A stretch of 33,654 bases of DNA. It comes from Branchiostoma floridae (lineage: Eukaryota > Chordata > Leptocardii > Amphioxiformes > Branchiostomatidae). The notes beneath the pieces were generated by a model, which had not been told where the DNA came from, did not search any database, and saw only the letters and a list, made by a program, of their open reading frames with translations. The position numbers and the translations under genes were made by a program. Below are positions 22,732 through 32,433 of this stretch, piece after piece. The stretch spans positions 12,668,401-12,702,054 of the forward strand of contig NC_049989.1 of NCBI RefSeq assembly GCF_000003815.2, written 5' to 3'. The number at the start of each line of letters is the position of its first letter. The first letter of the stretch is position 1.

Positions 22732-23914
22732 TCACTTTTTGGAAATCCTAGACTTTGTAATCTTAATTTGAGAAAAAGTTCTTAGAGATTTGCGCCTTTG
22801 GGGTGCTTTATTACTTGGGTTGTTAAGTATCCTAAACCTAATAAATGTGTCTAAGGAGCCTATACCTATTTCCCTAAACTTAAGCAAGTCTTCTCTTTGA
22901 ATATCTGAAATAGATGCACCTGTGAAGGGTTGGGACAGATGTCTATTGTCTTCATGCTCAGGTACAGAAAAAATGTGGGCATCTACAACTTTGTTTGCAT
23001 AATAAACAATATTCTGCCTTTCCTGTTCAATAATGGTAGGACTAAGACCAGTTTGAGTTCTATTATATGACTTGACAAGAATCTGTTCTTTAACTTGTTT
23101 AATCAATTTAGCTCTATATGGTAAAAATAAAACAAGATCTTCAATGATAAATTTGTTTGGCCTTGTAATAACTTCTTTTGTGTCACGGTTTATTAACATC
23201 TCATGACCCTCATCTAGTGCTACATTAGAATAGTTAACAGAACTAATACTGGTAACAAATCCCCCCTCTTGGAAATACTTAAGAATATGACGTGGACAAG
23301 ACAATAAGTCTGAAAGATGCAAGGGAATTATTCTAGAATATATCACATGGTCAAAGGCATGGAAAAGAGGTGCCATCTTTTTGTATGAATACAAACGCAA
23401 ATTCCAATTCCCTGATCTAATTGCTATGTAAAGAGAAATGTATGCCATAAAATCATCATGAATAAATCTATGCCAAAACAAAAATACTTCATCATGTGCA
23501 CATGAACTAGAACAAAACTCCTTAAAATCATCCTCAACACCTTCTAATTCAATTTTCAACAATTCTTGTCTTCTTAAAAAGTCGTCTCTCTCAAACCCTA
23601 GGTCCCCAAAATGTGGTTTAGTTTCTAGAAATATCCTTACCTTATCAACAATAGTCTGGGCTGAAAAAGAAGAACTTAATGAAGATTGGTCAATACAATT
23701 CTTTCTATGTTCCAGAAATGCTTCAATTTGGCATCTATAGAAGGCCTCCCATACTTGAACCACAAATTTATGAGTGCGTTTGAAATTCTTACACAAGCCA
23801 ACTGAAAGTAAAGTCTGTCCTTTTATTCTACCCGAGGCCACCTGTTTCAACCCTCCCTCCCAATAAACTTTCATTAATGCATGCTGGTAATTCTTTAATG
23901 TATGCCAATCACCG
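22732..23914 (-). pseudogene. Transposase-like protein, central part
   Basis: The open frame runs from the N gap at 23915 to the stop at 22732. It is open upstream of the Met at 23874 (DWHTLKNYQHALMKVYW), so that Met is internal. Landmarks from that Met: FWHRFIHDDFMAYISLYIAI (133-152), GNWNLRLYSYKKMAPLFHAF (155-174), DHVIYSRIIPLHL (175-187), EGGFVTS (203-209) and DEGHEMLINRDTKEVITRP (221-239). The R-x-GNWxLH / FDHxxYxR / GGFV / DEGHEMxINxDTK series is typical of the C-terminal half of a large transposase-like family whose members continue into an XPG-like region and CXC motif. That continuation is found at 21645-20199. The catalytic N-terminal half lies upstream, behind the gap, or is lost. 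The stop at 22732 and the LINE-like insert make this copy defective. Confidence 0.75.
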
Positions 23915-24014
23915 NNNNNNNNNNNNNNNNNNNNNNNNNNNNNNNNNNNNNNNNNNNNNNNNNNNNNNNNNNNNNNNNNNNNNNNNNNNNNNNNNNNNNN
24001 NNNNNNNNNNNNNN

Positions 24015-24616
24015 TTACTGTATGTGGTCCAGCGTAATAAATCTACGCTTTAACTCACCATGTTTATATAAAGATATATCACAAATTGCATCAGAAGGAA
24101 CTTAGTTTGTAATAAAAAATAATGCATATTCATTGTGGGTCAAAAATTTTTACAAAACCTGTTTAATGTGCCAATAATTCATCTGACATAAATTATGATA
24201 ATGAGGGGGGAGGGGGCGACATGTGGAACTCGGGATTTTTAAGCGTAGAATCTAGTCTAACTTACCAAAATAACATAAAATACGCGGCAAGGCACAGCTT
24301 TTTAAAAAAGATTTCTTGTTTCCTGTCATGTCCGCTGCTTGTATTATGGAACGTAAAGCAAGTACCGTAATGTAGTATCGTACAAAACTGGTGCTGCGTT
24401 TATCGTTTTTTATTTGCATCAATACAACCGTCGTAAAATGATAGTAGTAAAAACATACAGAGGGGAGGCCAGAGACCTATATTGTTTTTCGTGGGCCTTC
24501 CCCGAAACTTAGAATGTGAGAATACTTCGCTTTGATTGCGGTGTATATATATGTACATAAACAAAGAAAAATAATTAACGAAAGGAAATAGTCAAATTTT
24601 ATGAGAAATTATTTGA
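24015..24616. other. Non-coding spacer
   Basis: AT-rich, no exon-like frame; a short poly-G stretch near 24205. Nothing recognised. Confidence 0.45.
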
Positions 24617-24810
24617 ATACTGTAAATGCAGAAACTTTCGCGGTGGTTTAATAATCGCGGTTTTCGCGGTTGCCACTTCACCGCGAACTTAAAACCCCCG
24701 CGAACATTTTCCATGGCAGTAAGAGTCTACAGTGCCTGGTGCTACCGCGAACTTAAAACCACCGCGAAAGGGAAATTAAATGCCCGCGAACTTAAATGTA
24801 TTTACAGTAT
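24617..24810. mobile_element. 194-bp MITE with ATACTGTAAAT ends
   Basis: The left end ATACTGTAAATGC and the right end, reverse complemented, ATACTGTAAATAC are inverted repeats. The interior has repeated CGCGAACTTAAAACC / GGTTTTCGCGG words in both orientations. Ends of the form (TA)CTGTAAAT suggest a Tc1/mariner-type non-autonomous element inserted at TA. It is non-coding; the open frame inside is incidental. Confidence 0.75.
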
Positions 24811-25290
24811 ACCAGAAGATTACACAAATAATAAAGATTAAGAGTATTGTAACGTTGTACTTTAGGTTCGTAAGCAAACAAGATTATCAGAGGATGATTT
24901 TTATTACTAACAAAAATATAGTCTCTCTATTGCATATCAACATTGCATACTGAATACGCAAAACAAATTAGAGTAAGCCATTGACAACAATGGGGTTAAT
25001 TGTGTTCAATGGCGTTTTCTAATATAGCAATGGAATTAGGACGACTTGCATGGAGGTCCATAAACTGGATGAACTTCGCACAGTTGGTCGCGCCAATTTG
25101 GAAATGTGTTATTTTGGAGAATTGCTCCCGGGCGCAATGAGCAATTTCAAAGGCAGACAGTTGAAATTGCTTTCCTCAATAATGGGTCTGGCCGGAGGTA
25201 CGTATTTCACGCCATTATAGTGTCTCAAGTACGCCCCAACATAACTTAGACTTTATTATAACTATTGACTACAATAGAAAATAGCTAAGA
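24811..25290. other. Non-coding spacer
   Basis: AT-rich sequence with no gene or repeat recognised. Confidence 0.4.
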
Positions 25291-25302
25291 TATAAAGGTG
25301 GT

Positions 25303-26898
25303 CAAACTTCTCGGTCAACCTCCCAACATTGTAAATATACCTGTTGTACCAGTTATTGATTACATATTACCAATCAACACAAGTGACTTCACTAGGGAGG
25401 AACTTATGGACTGTATCAAGACTTTTAACAATGGTAAAACCCCTGGTCTTGACAATATACCAATAGAAGTCTGGAAGACTGAAGCCCTGATTGACCCTCT
25501 ACTCGAAATTTGCCATAGAACATTTCATCAGGATAGAGCAGATGTCTGGGTAAGTAGTGGAATACTTCCACTACCAAAAAAGGGGTGATCTTGGCTATAC
25601 AACAAACTATNNNNNNNNNNNNNNNNNNNNNNNNNNNNNNNNNNNNNNNNNNNNNNNNNNNNNNNNNNNNNNNNNNNNNNNNNNNNNNNNNNNNNNNNNN
25701 NNNNNNNNNNAACCAGAATGGCTTTAAGCCTGGTAGGTCAACCTTATCCCAAATACTAGTATTGAGAAGGCTTATTGAAGGTATTGAGGATCAAAATCTG
25801 AAAGCAGTTATAACATTTATCGACTTCAGTAAAGCTTTCGATTCCATTCACCGTCAGAAGCTAATGGAAATTTTGAGAGGGTATGGTATACCAGACATAA
25901 TCGTTGAGGCTATAAATATTCTTTATGTAGATACAAAAGCTAAAGTGCTCTCACCAGACGGTGAAACAGAGTTTTTCCAAATAACCGCTGGTGTCCTACA
26001 AGGTGATACCTTAGCTCCCTTCCTTTTTATTGTGGCTCTGGATTATGCAATGAGACAGGCCACAGAGCAACCTGAGCTCACGGGTTTTGTACTTAAACCA
26101 AGAAAGAGCAGTAGACACCCAGCTGAGTTACTAACTGACACAGACTTTGCAGATGATATAGCCCTTACTTCGAACATAGTACTAGAAGCACAGTCATTGT
26201 TGCACAAGGTTGAAAATGCCTCCAAAATTGTTGGCCTACATGCCAACGATACAAAAACTGAGTATATGGTGTTCAATCAACCTGAAGGAACCCTGATCTC
26301 AACAAAAGGTCAGGCACTTGCCTGTGTGAAAGACTTCAAGTACTTGGGTTCATGGATAAGAAACTCTAGTAAAGATGTGGATGTCAGAATTGCTCTAGCT
26401 TGGGGAGCCATGAGTAAAATGTCAGTTATATGGAAAACCGATTTAAGTCCAACAACTAAAATCAGTTTCTTTAGAGCAGCAGTAGAGTCAATTCTCCTCT
26501 ATGGGTCAGAATGTTGGACTCTGACAAAAGCCCTAGAGAGAAGACTCAACGGCACATATACGAGAATGCTGAGAACTGTCCTAAAGATCTCATGGAGGGA
26601 AAAAATTAAAAACAAAGTCCTTTACAAGGATATACCGCCGATAGCCGAAACTATTCGGCAAAGGAGACTGCGTTTTGCAGGACACTGCTGGAGGAAAAAG
26701 GATGAAGTAGTGCACAAACTGTTACTGTGGAATCCGAACCACGGAAACAGGGGCAGGGGAAGACCGCGTAAGTCATACACTAAGCAGCTTGCTGAAGACA
26801 CCGGTCTGGACCTGCAACAACTTCCCGCAGCGATGGATGACAAAGAGGGGTGGAGGAAACTGGTTATGTGGAGACTCCGAGCGAGCTCGCCGGAGTAA
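25303..26898 (+). pseudogene. RTE-type LINE reverse transcriptase (partial, frameshifted)
   Basis: The first segment (to 25588) holds the fingers motif NNGKTPGLDNIPIEVWK and ends PKKG followed by a stop. The G run at 25582-25585 appears one base too long, because the next frame reads on with GDLGYTTNY. After the N gap the frame is open from 25711 to 26896: NGFKPGRSTLSQI, FIDFSKAFDSIHRQKLM, AGVLQGDTLAPFLFI, the catalytic DFADDIALTS, then YGSECWTL, RRLRFAGHCWR and GRGRPRKSY near the C-terminus. The GVLQGDTLAPFLFI and RFAGHCWR combination is characteristic of RTE/RTE-X-like elements; the subclade is inference. The frame ends in the microsatellite tail. Confidence 0.88.
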
Positions 26899-26907
26899 GT
26901 AAGTAAG
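25303..26907 (+). mobile_element. 5'-truncated RTE-type LINE with 12-bp target duplication
   Basis: The element is flanked by perfect TATAAAGGTGGT at 25291-25302 and 26908-26919. It contains only the reverse transcriptase part onward, so it is strongly 5' truncated. The 3' end is a (TAAG)n microsatellite (GGAGTAAGTAAGTAAG) beginning at the stop codon, so there is practically no 3' UTR; short microsatellite tails are usual in RTE-type elements. A 100-base N gap (25611-25710) lies inside. Confidence 0.88.
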
Positions 26908-26919
26908 TATAAAGGTGGT

Positions 26920-28142
26920 ATCGCACTGTATTTGGGCGCTTCTGTCTGTAAATTATTAGCNNNNNNNNNNNNNNNNNNNNNNNNNNNNNNNNNNNNNNNN
27001 NNNNNNNNNNNNNNNNNNNNNNNNNNNNNNNNNNNNNNNNNNNNNNNNNNNNNNNNNNNNNNNNNNNNNNNNNNNNNNNNNNNNNNNNNNNNNNNNNNNN
27101 NNNNNNNNNNNNNNNNNNNNNNNNNNNNNNNNNNNNNNNNNNNNNNNNNNNNNNNNNNNNNNNNNNNNNNNNNNNNNNNNNNNNNNNNNNNNNNNNNNNN
27201 NNCAAAATCGCGAAACAGGCTAAAAACCATCCCTGCTCAAGTTTGCGAAGGAGGCTGCACCAGGCTACTTAGGAGGGCCTGTTCGAGGCTACATCCTTCC
27301 TACATTGACAGACACTAGATGCACTATCGCAGTATCGTCTCCTCAATTATGCCCCATTAGGCCGGCCCGTCGGGATTAGCCTGACGCGTGTGGTGCATTA
27401 GGGCGGCCTGTTTCCCCGGACCTTAATGGTGATTAGTATATGCTACATCGGAAGTGCTACACAATAATTTGTCCCAGGGGCACTTGCACCACGTGCGGTC
27501 TAGCGGCATTGGTATATGTTTGTCATTGTTTATCTATTAATATGTTGTCGTGCATGTACATACATTCCATGAATTAGCATGGATTTAGTCTAAACATGAC
27601 ACCATTGAAGTAGTAGAACCTTACAATGACGTATAACGTAAGCATGACATTCGATTCCATATATTTCTAATGGCCCACTACATTTGACTACGTACAAAGA
27701 CTCAGAAAGACTAAGGGACATGAAGGGATAAAAAGTGCCAGTGACGGTACCATTTTCGTGTGGCACACTAGTTGTCAAGTCACACCTGTGCTTTGTTATC
27801 ATGAAATATCTGAAACCCCCACCAGCTGCTTGGAATAGTCTGGATTAAGCCTGTAAATGTCTCCTCGCCATACAGAGGCCATAAATTGATTTGAGAGAGG
27901 AGACAACTAGGCTAGTATAGGCAGACATGCATCTGTTGCACATTGACATCAGAACTCAGCGCCTGTCTCCGAGGGTTGCCAAATGTTCGAAATTTGTGAT
28001 TTGCTTGATCCCTTCCCAACAAGAGAGTTCTTATTTGTCCTTGGGAAAATTGGCAAGATCAGATCAGAGAGAGAGGAAAGAAAAAAAGTGTCGTCATTCC
28101 AACTACTACGGTAGTGAGAAAACAGTTTTGACCATAACTTTT
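26920..28142. other. Spacer with 242-base gap, no gene seen
   Basis: Includes the N run at 26961-27202. At 27350-27420 a GC-rich stretch has CATTAGGCCGGCCCG and CATTAGGGCGGCCTG as a loose repeat. The remainder is AT-rich without exon signals. Confidence 0.4.
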
Positions 28143-28237
28143 GGCCTTTTGGCCGAACGGTTTTCACGTTTGGGTTTGTGCGCTTGGAAGCCCTGGTTCG
28201 GCGCGATATGTCGCGGGTTCGAATCCCGGGAGCGACC
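28143..28237 (+). repeat. tRNA-Ser-like segment, probably a SINE head
   Basis: TGGCCGAACGG (28150-28160) matches an RNA polymerase III A box of class II (Ser/Leu) tRNAs, CTTGGAAGCC resembles a Ser anticodon arm, and GGTTCGAATCC (28216-28226) is a perfect B box. The acceptor stem does not pair (GGCCTTT against GAGCGACC), so it is not a functional tRNA. A tRNA-derived SINE or tRNA pseudogene fits best. Confidence 0.5.
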
Positions 28238-28365
28238 TTGGGGTAAAAACTGTTCTTGTCGTCTCTAGTGTTTCACTACCTAGAAATATACACAAATCAT
28301 TCCCCAAAATCTTATTTTGACATTTTGATGTCTTTTATGTCATTCTTTTTGCTCTCGAGAGCTGC

Positions 28366-28570
28366 CCGACCGGGCCCCGGTTTGGAAATGTGGCCCAAGC
28401 CTTTCTTTCTTTCTTTCTTTCTTTATTCGCACATAACAACATGGCTTAAAAACAAATGTAAATACAGAAATGAAGTACATGCGGGGGTTGGCAAAAGCCT
28501 ATGTGGCTTAAACTTTAGGCCAACCATTTCCACAACCGGGCCCCGGGTAGGAAATGTGACGTAGGCCTAA
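28366..28570. repeat. Direct repeat flanking a CTTT microsatellite segment
   Basis: ACCGGGCCCCGGTTTGGAAA at 28370 and ACCGGGCCCCGGGTAGGAAA at 28534 are about 35-bp imperfect direct copies, each continuing TGTGRCSYARGCCT. Between them lies (CTTT)n at 28404-28428. It could be an inserted short retroelement with its flanking duplication or two units of a repeat. Confidence 0.45.
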
Positions 28571-28783
28571 CTGAAAACAGTTGCGAAGTACTGAGCACTA
28601 CTAGGTAAGGAGCAGACAGAGCAGTTTGTACTTTGAGATCTTAACCCTCGGCCTCGCACAGCAGTTTCTCTTTGACAGCCAGGTCAACTCTTGCCCTTCG
28701 GTGAGTTCCCGTGGTTTCGGACAGAGTGGGACAGGGGAGGGTCAGGGCCTAACGGCTCCAGCTGAAACCTTTTAGACAAATGT

Positions 28784-29112
28784 GTGACAGACCCATCTAA
28801 ACACCAGCTTAAAAACGAACTAGAAACAGTCATGCCTTCAAGTACCAGAGTAACCAACCTAGGATTGATGTGTTCAAAAATTCGTATTTTACCAGAACTA
28901 TCGCGGAGTGGAATATGTTATCACCAAGCGCTTTACATGTATGGGGCATCTTCTCTGGATAGTTTTAAAGAACGTATGCAGATAGATGTGCAAAAGTTAG
29001 GTGTGACGGATCGTTCAGTGTAATATAACCAGCTGCTGTCGCGCCGCGTGCCCGCGAAGCTGGTGTGTTACGCCGAAGGACGGTTATACCGGCTTTATAG
29101 ATACAGATACAG
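28784..29112 (+). mobile_element. 3' end of a LINE (ORF2 end plus conserved tail)
   Basis: In two frames, a shift apart, it reads SYFTRTIAEWNMLSPSAL (28882 onward) and then SLDSFKERMQIDVQKLG to a stop at 29021-29023. FxRTIxEWNxL...SLDxFKxR is the usual C-terminal end of CR1/L2-type LINE reverse transcriptases. Behind the stop comes the tail also seen at 5056-5176, ending in AGATACAGATACAG. The copy is 5' truncated and frameshifted. Confidence 0.7.
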
Positions 29113-29339
29113 ACCACATCGGCTTGCTCTTCTCATCTCNNNNNNNNNNNNNNNNNNNNNNNNNNNNNNNNNNNNNNNNNNNNNNNNNNNNNNNNNNNNN
29201 NNNNNNNNNNNNNNNNNNNNNNNNNNNNNNNNNNNNNNNGAAGATATTGTTCTTATCGTCATCTGTGTATGCACGCGACTTTTTAGAAACTACTGCATTT
29301 ATTAATGTCTTATATCTGGTTACATTACACTGTTTTCAG

Positions 29340-29406
29340 AAACACCAGAGCTCAAGACACCATGCCTAACCCTGACGATAAAGACAAAGAGTCTGAGAAG
29401 GACAAG
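29340..29406 (+). CDS. Candidate exon of a small or 3'-terminal gene
   Basis: After a TGTTTTCAG acceptor the exon contains ATG at 29362 in a good context (GACACCATG) and encodes MPNPDDKDKESEKDK, ending at a GTAAAC donor (29407). The upstream part of the exon is also open in the same frame (NTRAQDT), so the Met may be internal and this may be the penultimate exon of a larger gene whose earlier exons fall outside or in the gap at 29140. Highly charged and probably disordered. I do not recognise the family. Confidence 0.4.
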
Positions 29407-29705
29407 GTAAACATTAAGCCAATAAATTAATATTCTGAACGTTTTAATTCTTGTTGCTAAAACCGCACGTTAAGGGTGAACCATTCAGAAGAAATGATAC
29501 ATTTATGAACACTTATGGATTCCCTTTGTTTCGTGACTTCACTCTTAAATGTACTTTGAGCACTAACCGTGAGACATCAGGCATTTCTCTTTTTATTATG
29601 CTGATAATGCATTGTATCACAGCCATTATTTTCATTACCAAAACCCATAGCATGAGTATGCCCTCACCCATTACGTGCGCTGTTGCTTATTCCTCTCTGC
29701 CATAG

Positions 29706-29783
29706 GGTACCGACACAAACCCTCCGGCTCCCAAACCGGATCCGCCACCGGCCGAACCGTCGGGGAGAAGGAACCCTCAGTAG
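29706..29783 (+). CDS. Candidate last exon, proline-rich C-terminus
   Basis: Following an ATAG acceptor, in phase 0 with the exon ending at 29406, it encodes GTDTNPPAPKPDPPPAEPSG and RRNPQ before TAG. Codon third positions are GC-rich, unlike the flanks. Together with the upstream exon it gives a 40-residue charged/proline-rich peptide if the ATG at 29362 is the start. AATAAA at 30294-30299 would close a 3' UTR of about 500 bp. No homologue recognised. Confidence 0.4.
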   Translation, partial: GTDTNPPAPKPDPPPAEPSGRRNPQ

Positions 29784-30424
29784 CGCCCCTGCTCCTACCA
29801 GGGACGCCGTTGCTCCTAGAGCTTTTGAGTGGAGGCTGTAGAGCACAGAAGAACTTGATGTGAATTTGTTAGTATCTGTTATTTTGGGTGTGCTACATGA
29901 AAGTCAAGTTCCATGCATTTCGTGACAACTGGTAGCAACTAGCCTACATGTAAGTGGCCTGGCTGATAATTCAGCACGAGACACACAACGTGACCAAGAT
30001 GTAGTCAAAACACCATAGCGAGAATTGTCAAAACACACGTACTTCCCCTAACTTACTTCATATCTGTATTAAAGTCAGATCAGCGGTGGTCAAACCAACA
30101 TCGATATTACGTTTAAATTCGCTACATGAAAACGCTATATCAGCTATGTCAGCCACATAAGAACAACAAGTGTACAAGTGTACAACAAGTGTACATTGCG
30201 TATAAACAACACGACTCTAGACAGGATCAGGTTGGTCACCCTTCACAGCCGGCCACAAGTAACATCATTATAATGGTAGTACCATGATGCTAGAATAAAG
30301 ACATGGACTTGCTTCTGTCTCGAGACATCTGTATTTATTATATTTCAGCCATACCATAGGTATGGTGAAATATATTGTATTCGTAATGTTTCTTTCTTTC
30401 TCCTGTCAAATCTTCAGAACACGG
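29784..30424. other. Possible 3' UTR and spacer
   Basis: Contains an AACAAGTGTAC short tandem repeat (30165-30196), AATAAA at 30294-30299, and a near-perfect palindrome at 30341-30372 (TATTTCAGCCATACC / GGTATGGTGAAATA) that may be an end of the repeat element that follows. Confidence 0.4.
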
Positions 30425-31237
30425 TATCTCCGTTGTTCCTCAACCGAATGACTTGAAATTTGGCACAAGGGTAGAGTGGGCCAATACCCTCGGGCGTTTT
30501 TTTCATTTTTTCCATATCTGTCTCTTAAATGATTTTATTAAGGTTTTTTGGTCATCTTAAGACCAAAACTGTATATTTGGGCCCCCTGTACCCTGGTATT
30601 ATAACCGAATGAGCTGAAATTTGGCACAGATGTGCCTTGATAAGTCCCCCATATAGATTCAATATCAGTTTTGGTGTACAGTACAACAAAATGCTTATTT
30701 TTGCGATTTTTTGACCAATTTTTGACCAAAAAAGGACACTTTTGGCCCCTGTACCCTGGTATTACAACCAAATGAGCTGAAATTTGACAGAGATGTGCCT
30801 TGATAATGCCCCCATATAAATTTAAGAACACTTTTGGTGTACAGTACAACAAAATACTTATTTTTGCGATTTTTTGACCAATTTTTGACCAAAAAAGGAC
30901 ACTTTTGGCTCCTGTACCTTGGTATTGCAACCGAATGAGCTGAAATTTGACACAGATGTGCCTTGATAATCCCTTCATATAAATTCAATAACACTTTTGG
31001 TGTACAGTGCAACAAAATGCTTATTTTTGCGATTTTTGGCCAATTTTTGACCAAAAAAGGACACTTTGGGCTCCTGTACCCTGGTACATGTATTACAATT
31101 AAATGACCTGAAATTTGGTATAGATAGGCATTAGATACTTGGTAACAAGATTCAAGTAAAATTTTTGACATAAACAACTTTAAAATGATTAATTTTGGCA
31201 CTTTTCTGAGGGGAAATTTGTTTTCTTTTGGCCTCCT
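30425..31237. repeat. 163-bp tandem repeat array, five units
   Basis: Units begin at about 30425, 30588, 30751, 30914 and 31076, so the spacing is 162-163 bp. The shared core is GTACCCTGGTATTAYAACCR plus AATGAGCTGAAATTTGRCA and, in the middle units, TTTTGGTGTACAGTACAACA and CCAATTTTTGACC. The first and last units are more diverged. Open frames on the - strand here are by-products of the repeat. Confidence 0.85.
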
Positions 31238-32433
31238 GACGTGACCTTCCGTGACCCCGCACAGAGCCACACCTGTGCGCATCAGCCGGAGAGTTAATTG
31301 AATCAAAGACCTAGCCAATCAGCGAAGAGGAGGCCAAAGGCTAATTAATATTCATAAGCGGGGCCTCATGATCCCGTATATAGCAGTGTTCCCGCCAGGG
31401 GGAGCAAAGCCCGCCTAAGGCTCTCGCATTTTAGACTATTCAGAAGGCTTTATATTGTATCAGTTCTTAGGGGCATATCTATGATAATCGCAGCAGTCAC
31501 TTAACTTCTCTTCAGGAGTTTAGCGTAACACTGTTTCAGGTCAAACCGTCAAAGGCAACTAAAAACAAACTTTAATGTTACTGAGTTCAACAGTACTTAT
31601 AACTTGTTATCCGAAGTTGAAACGCTAGCGATGGTATTTTCGCTGCGCTGTTAGCTCCGTGCGACTGTTGTTGACGGTCTTATAACGGTATATTTTGCAC
31701 CCCTGTACCCTGGTATGAGTAACATTTGGTATAGATAGGCATAATATAGTTGGTAAAATGATCCAAGTAAAATTTTTGGCATAAAGTACTGTAAAAGGCT
31801 TAATTACAGCACTTTTTTAGGGGAAATTGGTTTTCTTTCGTTCTCCATGCCGTGACCTTTCGGACGTTCACCCCACAGAGCCGACATCTGCACCTGCGTC
31901 TAGCCGGCAGGAAGAGTTAATTCAATTAATGGTTCAGCCAATCAGCGAAGAGGAAAGCGAAGGCAAATTAATATTCATAAGCGGGACCACACAATACGTT
32001 AACTTGAAGACTCAGGCCGTACAGACTTCTCGCCAGGATTTTTTCAAAGCGTCGGACAGGGGTCCGGGGGCCGCCGAATGTCCCTGGCGGGGTCCAGGGG
32101 CAGGGCCACTGTGGGGGGGACCCAGGTGGGCGAAGCCCCCCCGGAAGCTCTTGCATTTTAGGCTATTGAGAAGGCTTCTTTTATCAGTTTTATTAAGGGC
32201 CATATCTACGATAATCGTAGCAGTCACTTACTTCTCTTCAGCAGTTTGACTTTAAAATATTTCGGGTCAAAGCTTCAAAGACAACTAAAACCTCATAAAC
32301 AACAAACTTTACTTAGCTCAACAGTATACAAAAATATTGTACGGGTTGCCATCCTTAGTTGAAGCGCTTATTTATAGCGCTAGTATCTTCGCTGCGCCGT
32401 TAGCCGCCGTGCGACTTTTGTTGACGGTCTGAT
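31076..32433. repeat. Large tandem duplication, units of about 629 and 729 bp
   Basis: Copy A (31076-31704) and copy B (31705-32433) share, in order: TGTACCCTGGTA, TTTGGTATAGATAGGCAT, AAGTAAAATTTTTG, CAGCCAATCAGCGAAGAGG-type sequence, TTAATATTCATAAGCGGG, GCATTTTAG, ATAATCGYAGCAGTCACTTA, CTTCTCTTCAG, TTCGCTGCGC and GTGCGACT-TTGTTGACGGTCT. Copy B has a GC-rich insertion near 32040-32140. Each copy starts with a diverged 163-bp unit. Probably part of a transposable element or satellite. Confidence 0.8.

Noticed and set aside
28143-28237. Functional tRNA-Ser gene
   Set aside because: A and B boxes are good but the acceptor stem does not pair, so a SINE head or pseudogene is more likely.
30538-31318. 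Two - strand open frames of 146 and 207 codons with repeated peptide blocks
   Set aside because: They are translations of the 163-bp tandem repeat; the repeat explains the openness and no domain is visible.
31827-32249. 140-codon open frame
   Set aside because: It spans the large tandem duplication and its GC-rich insert; the sister copy does not keep the frame.
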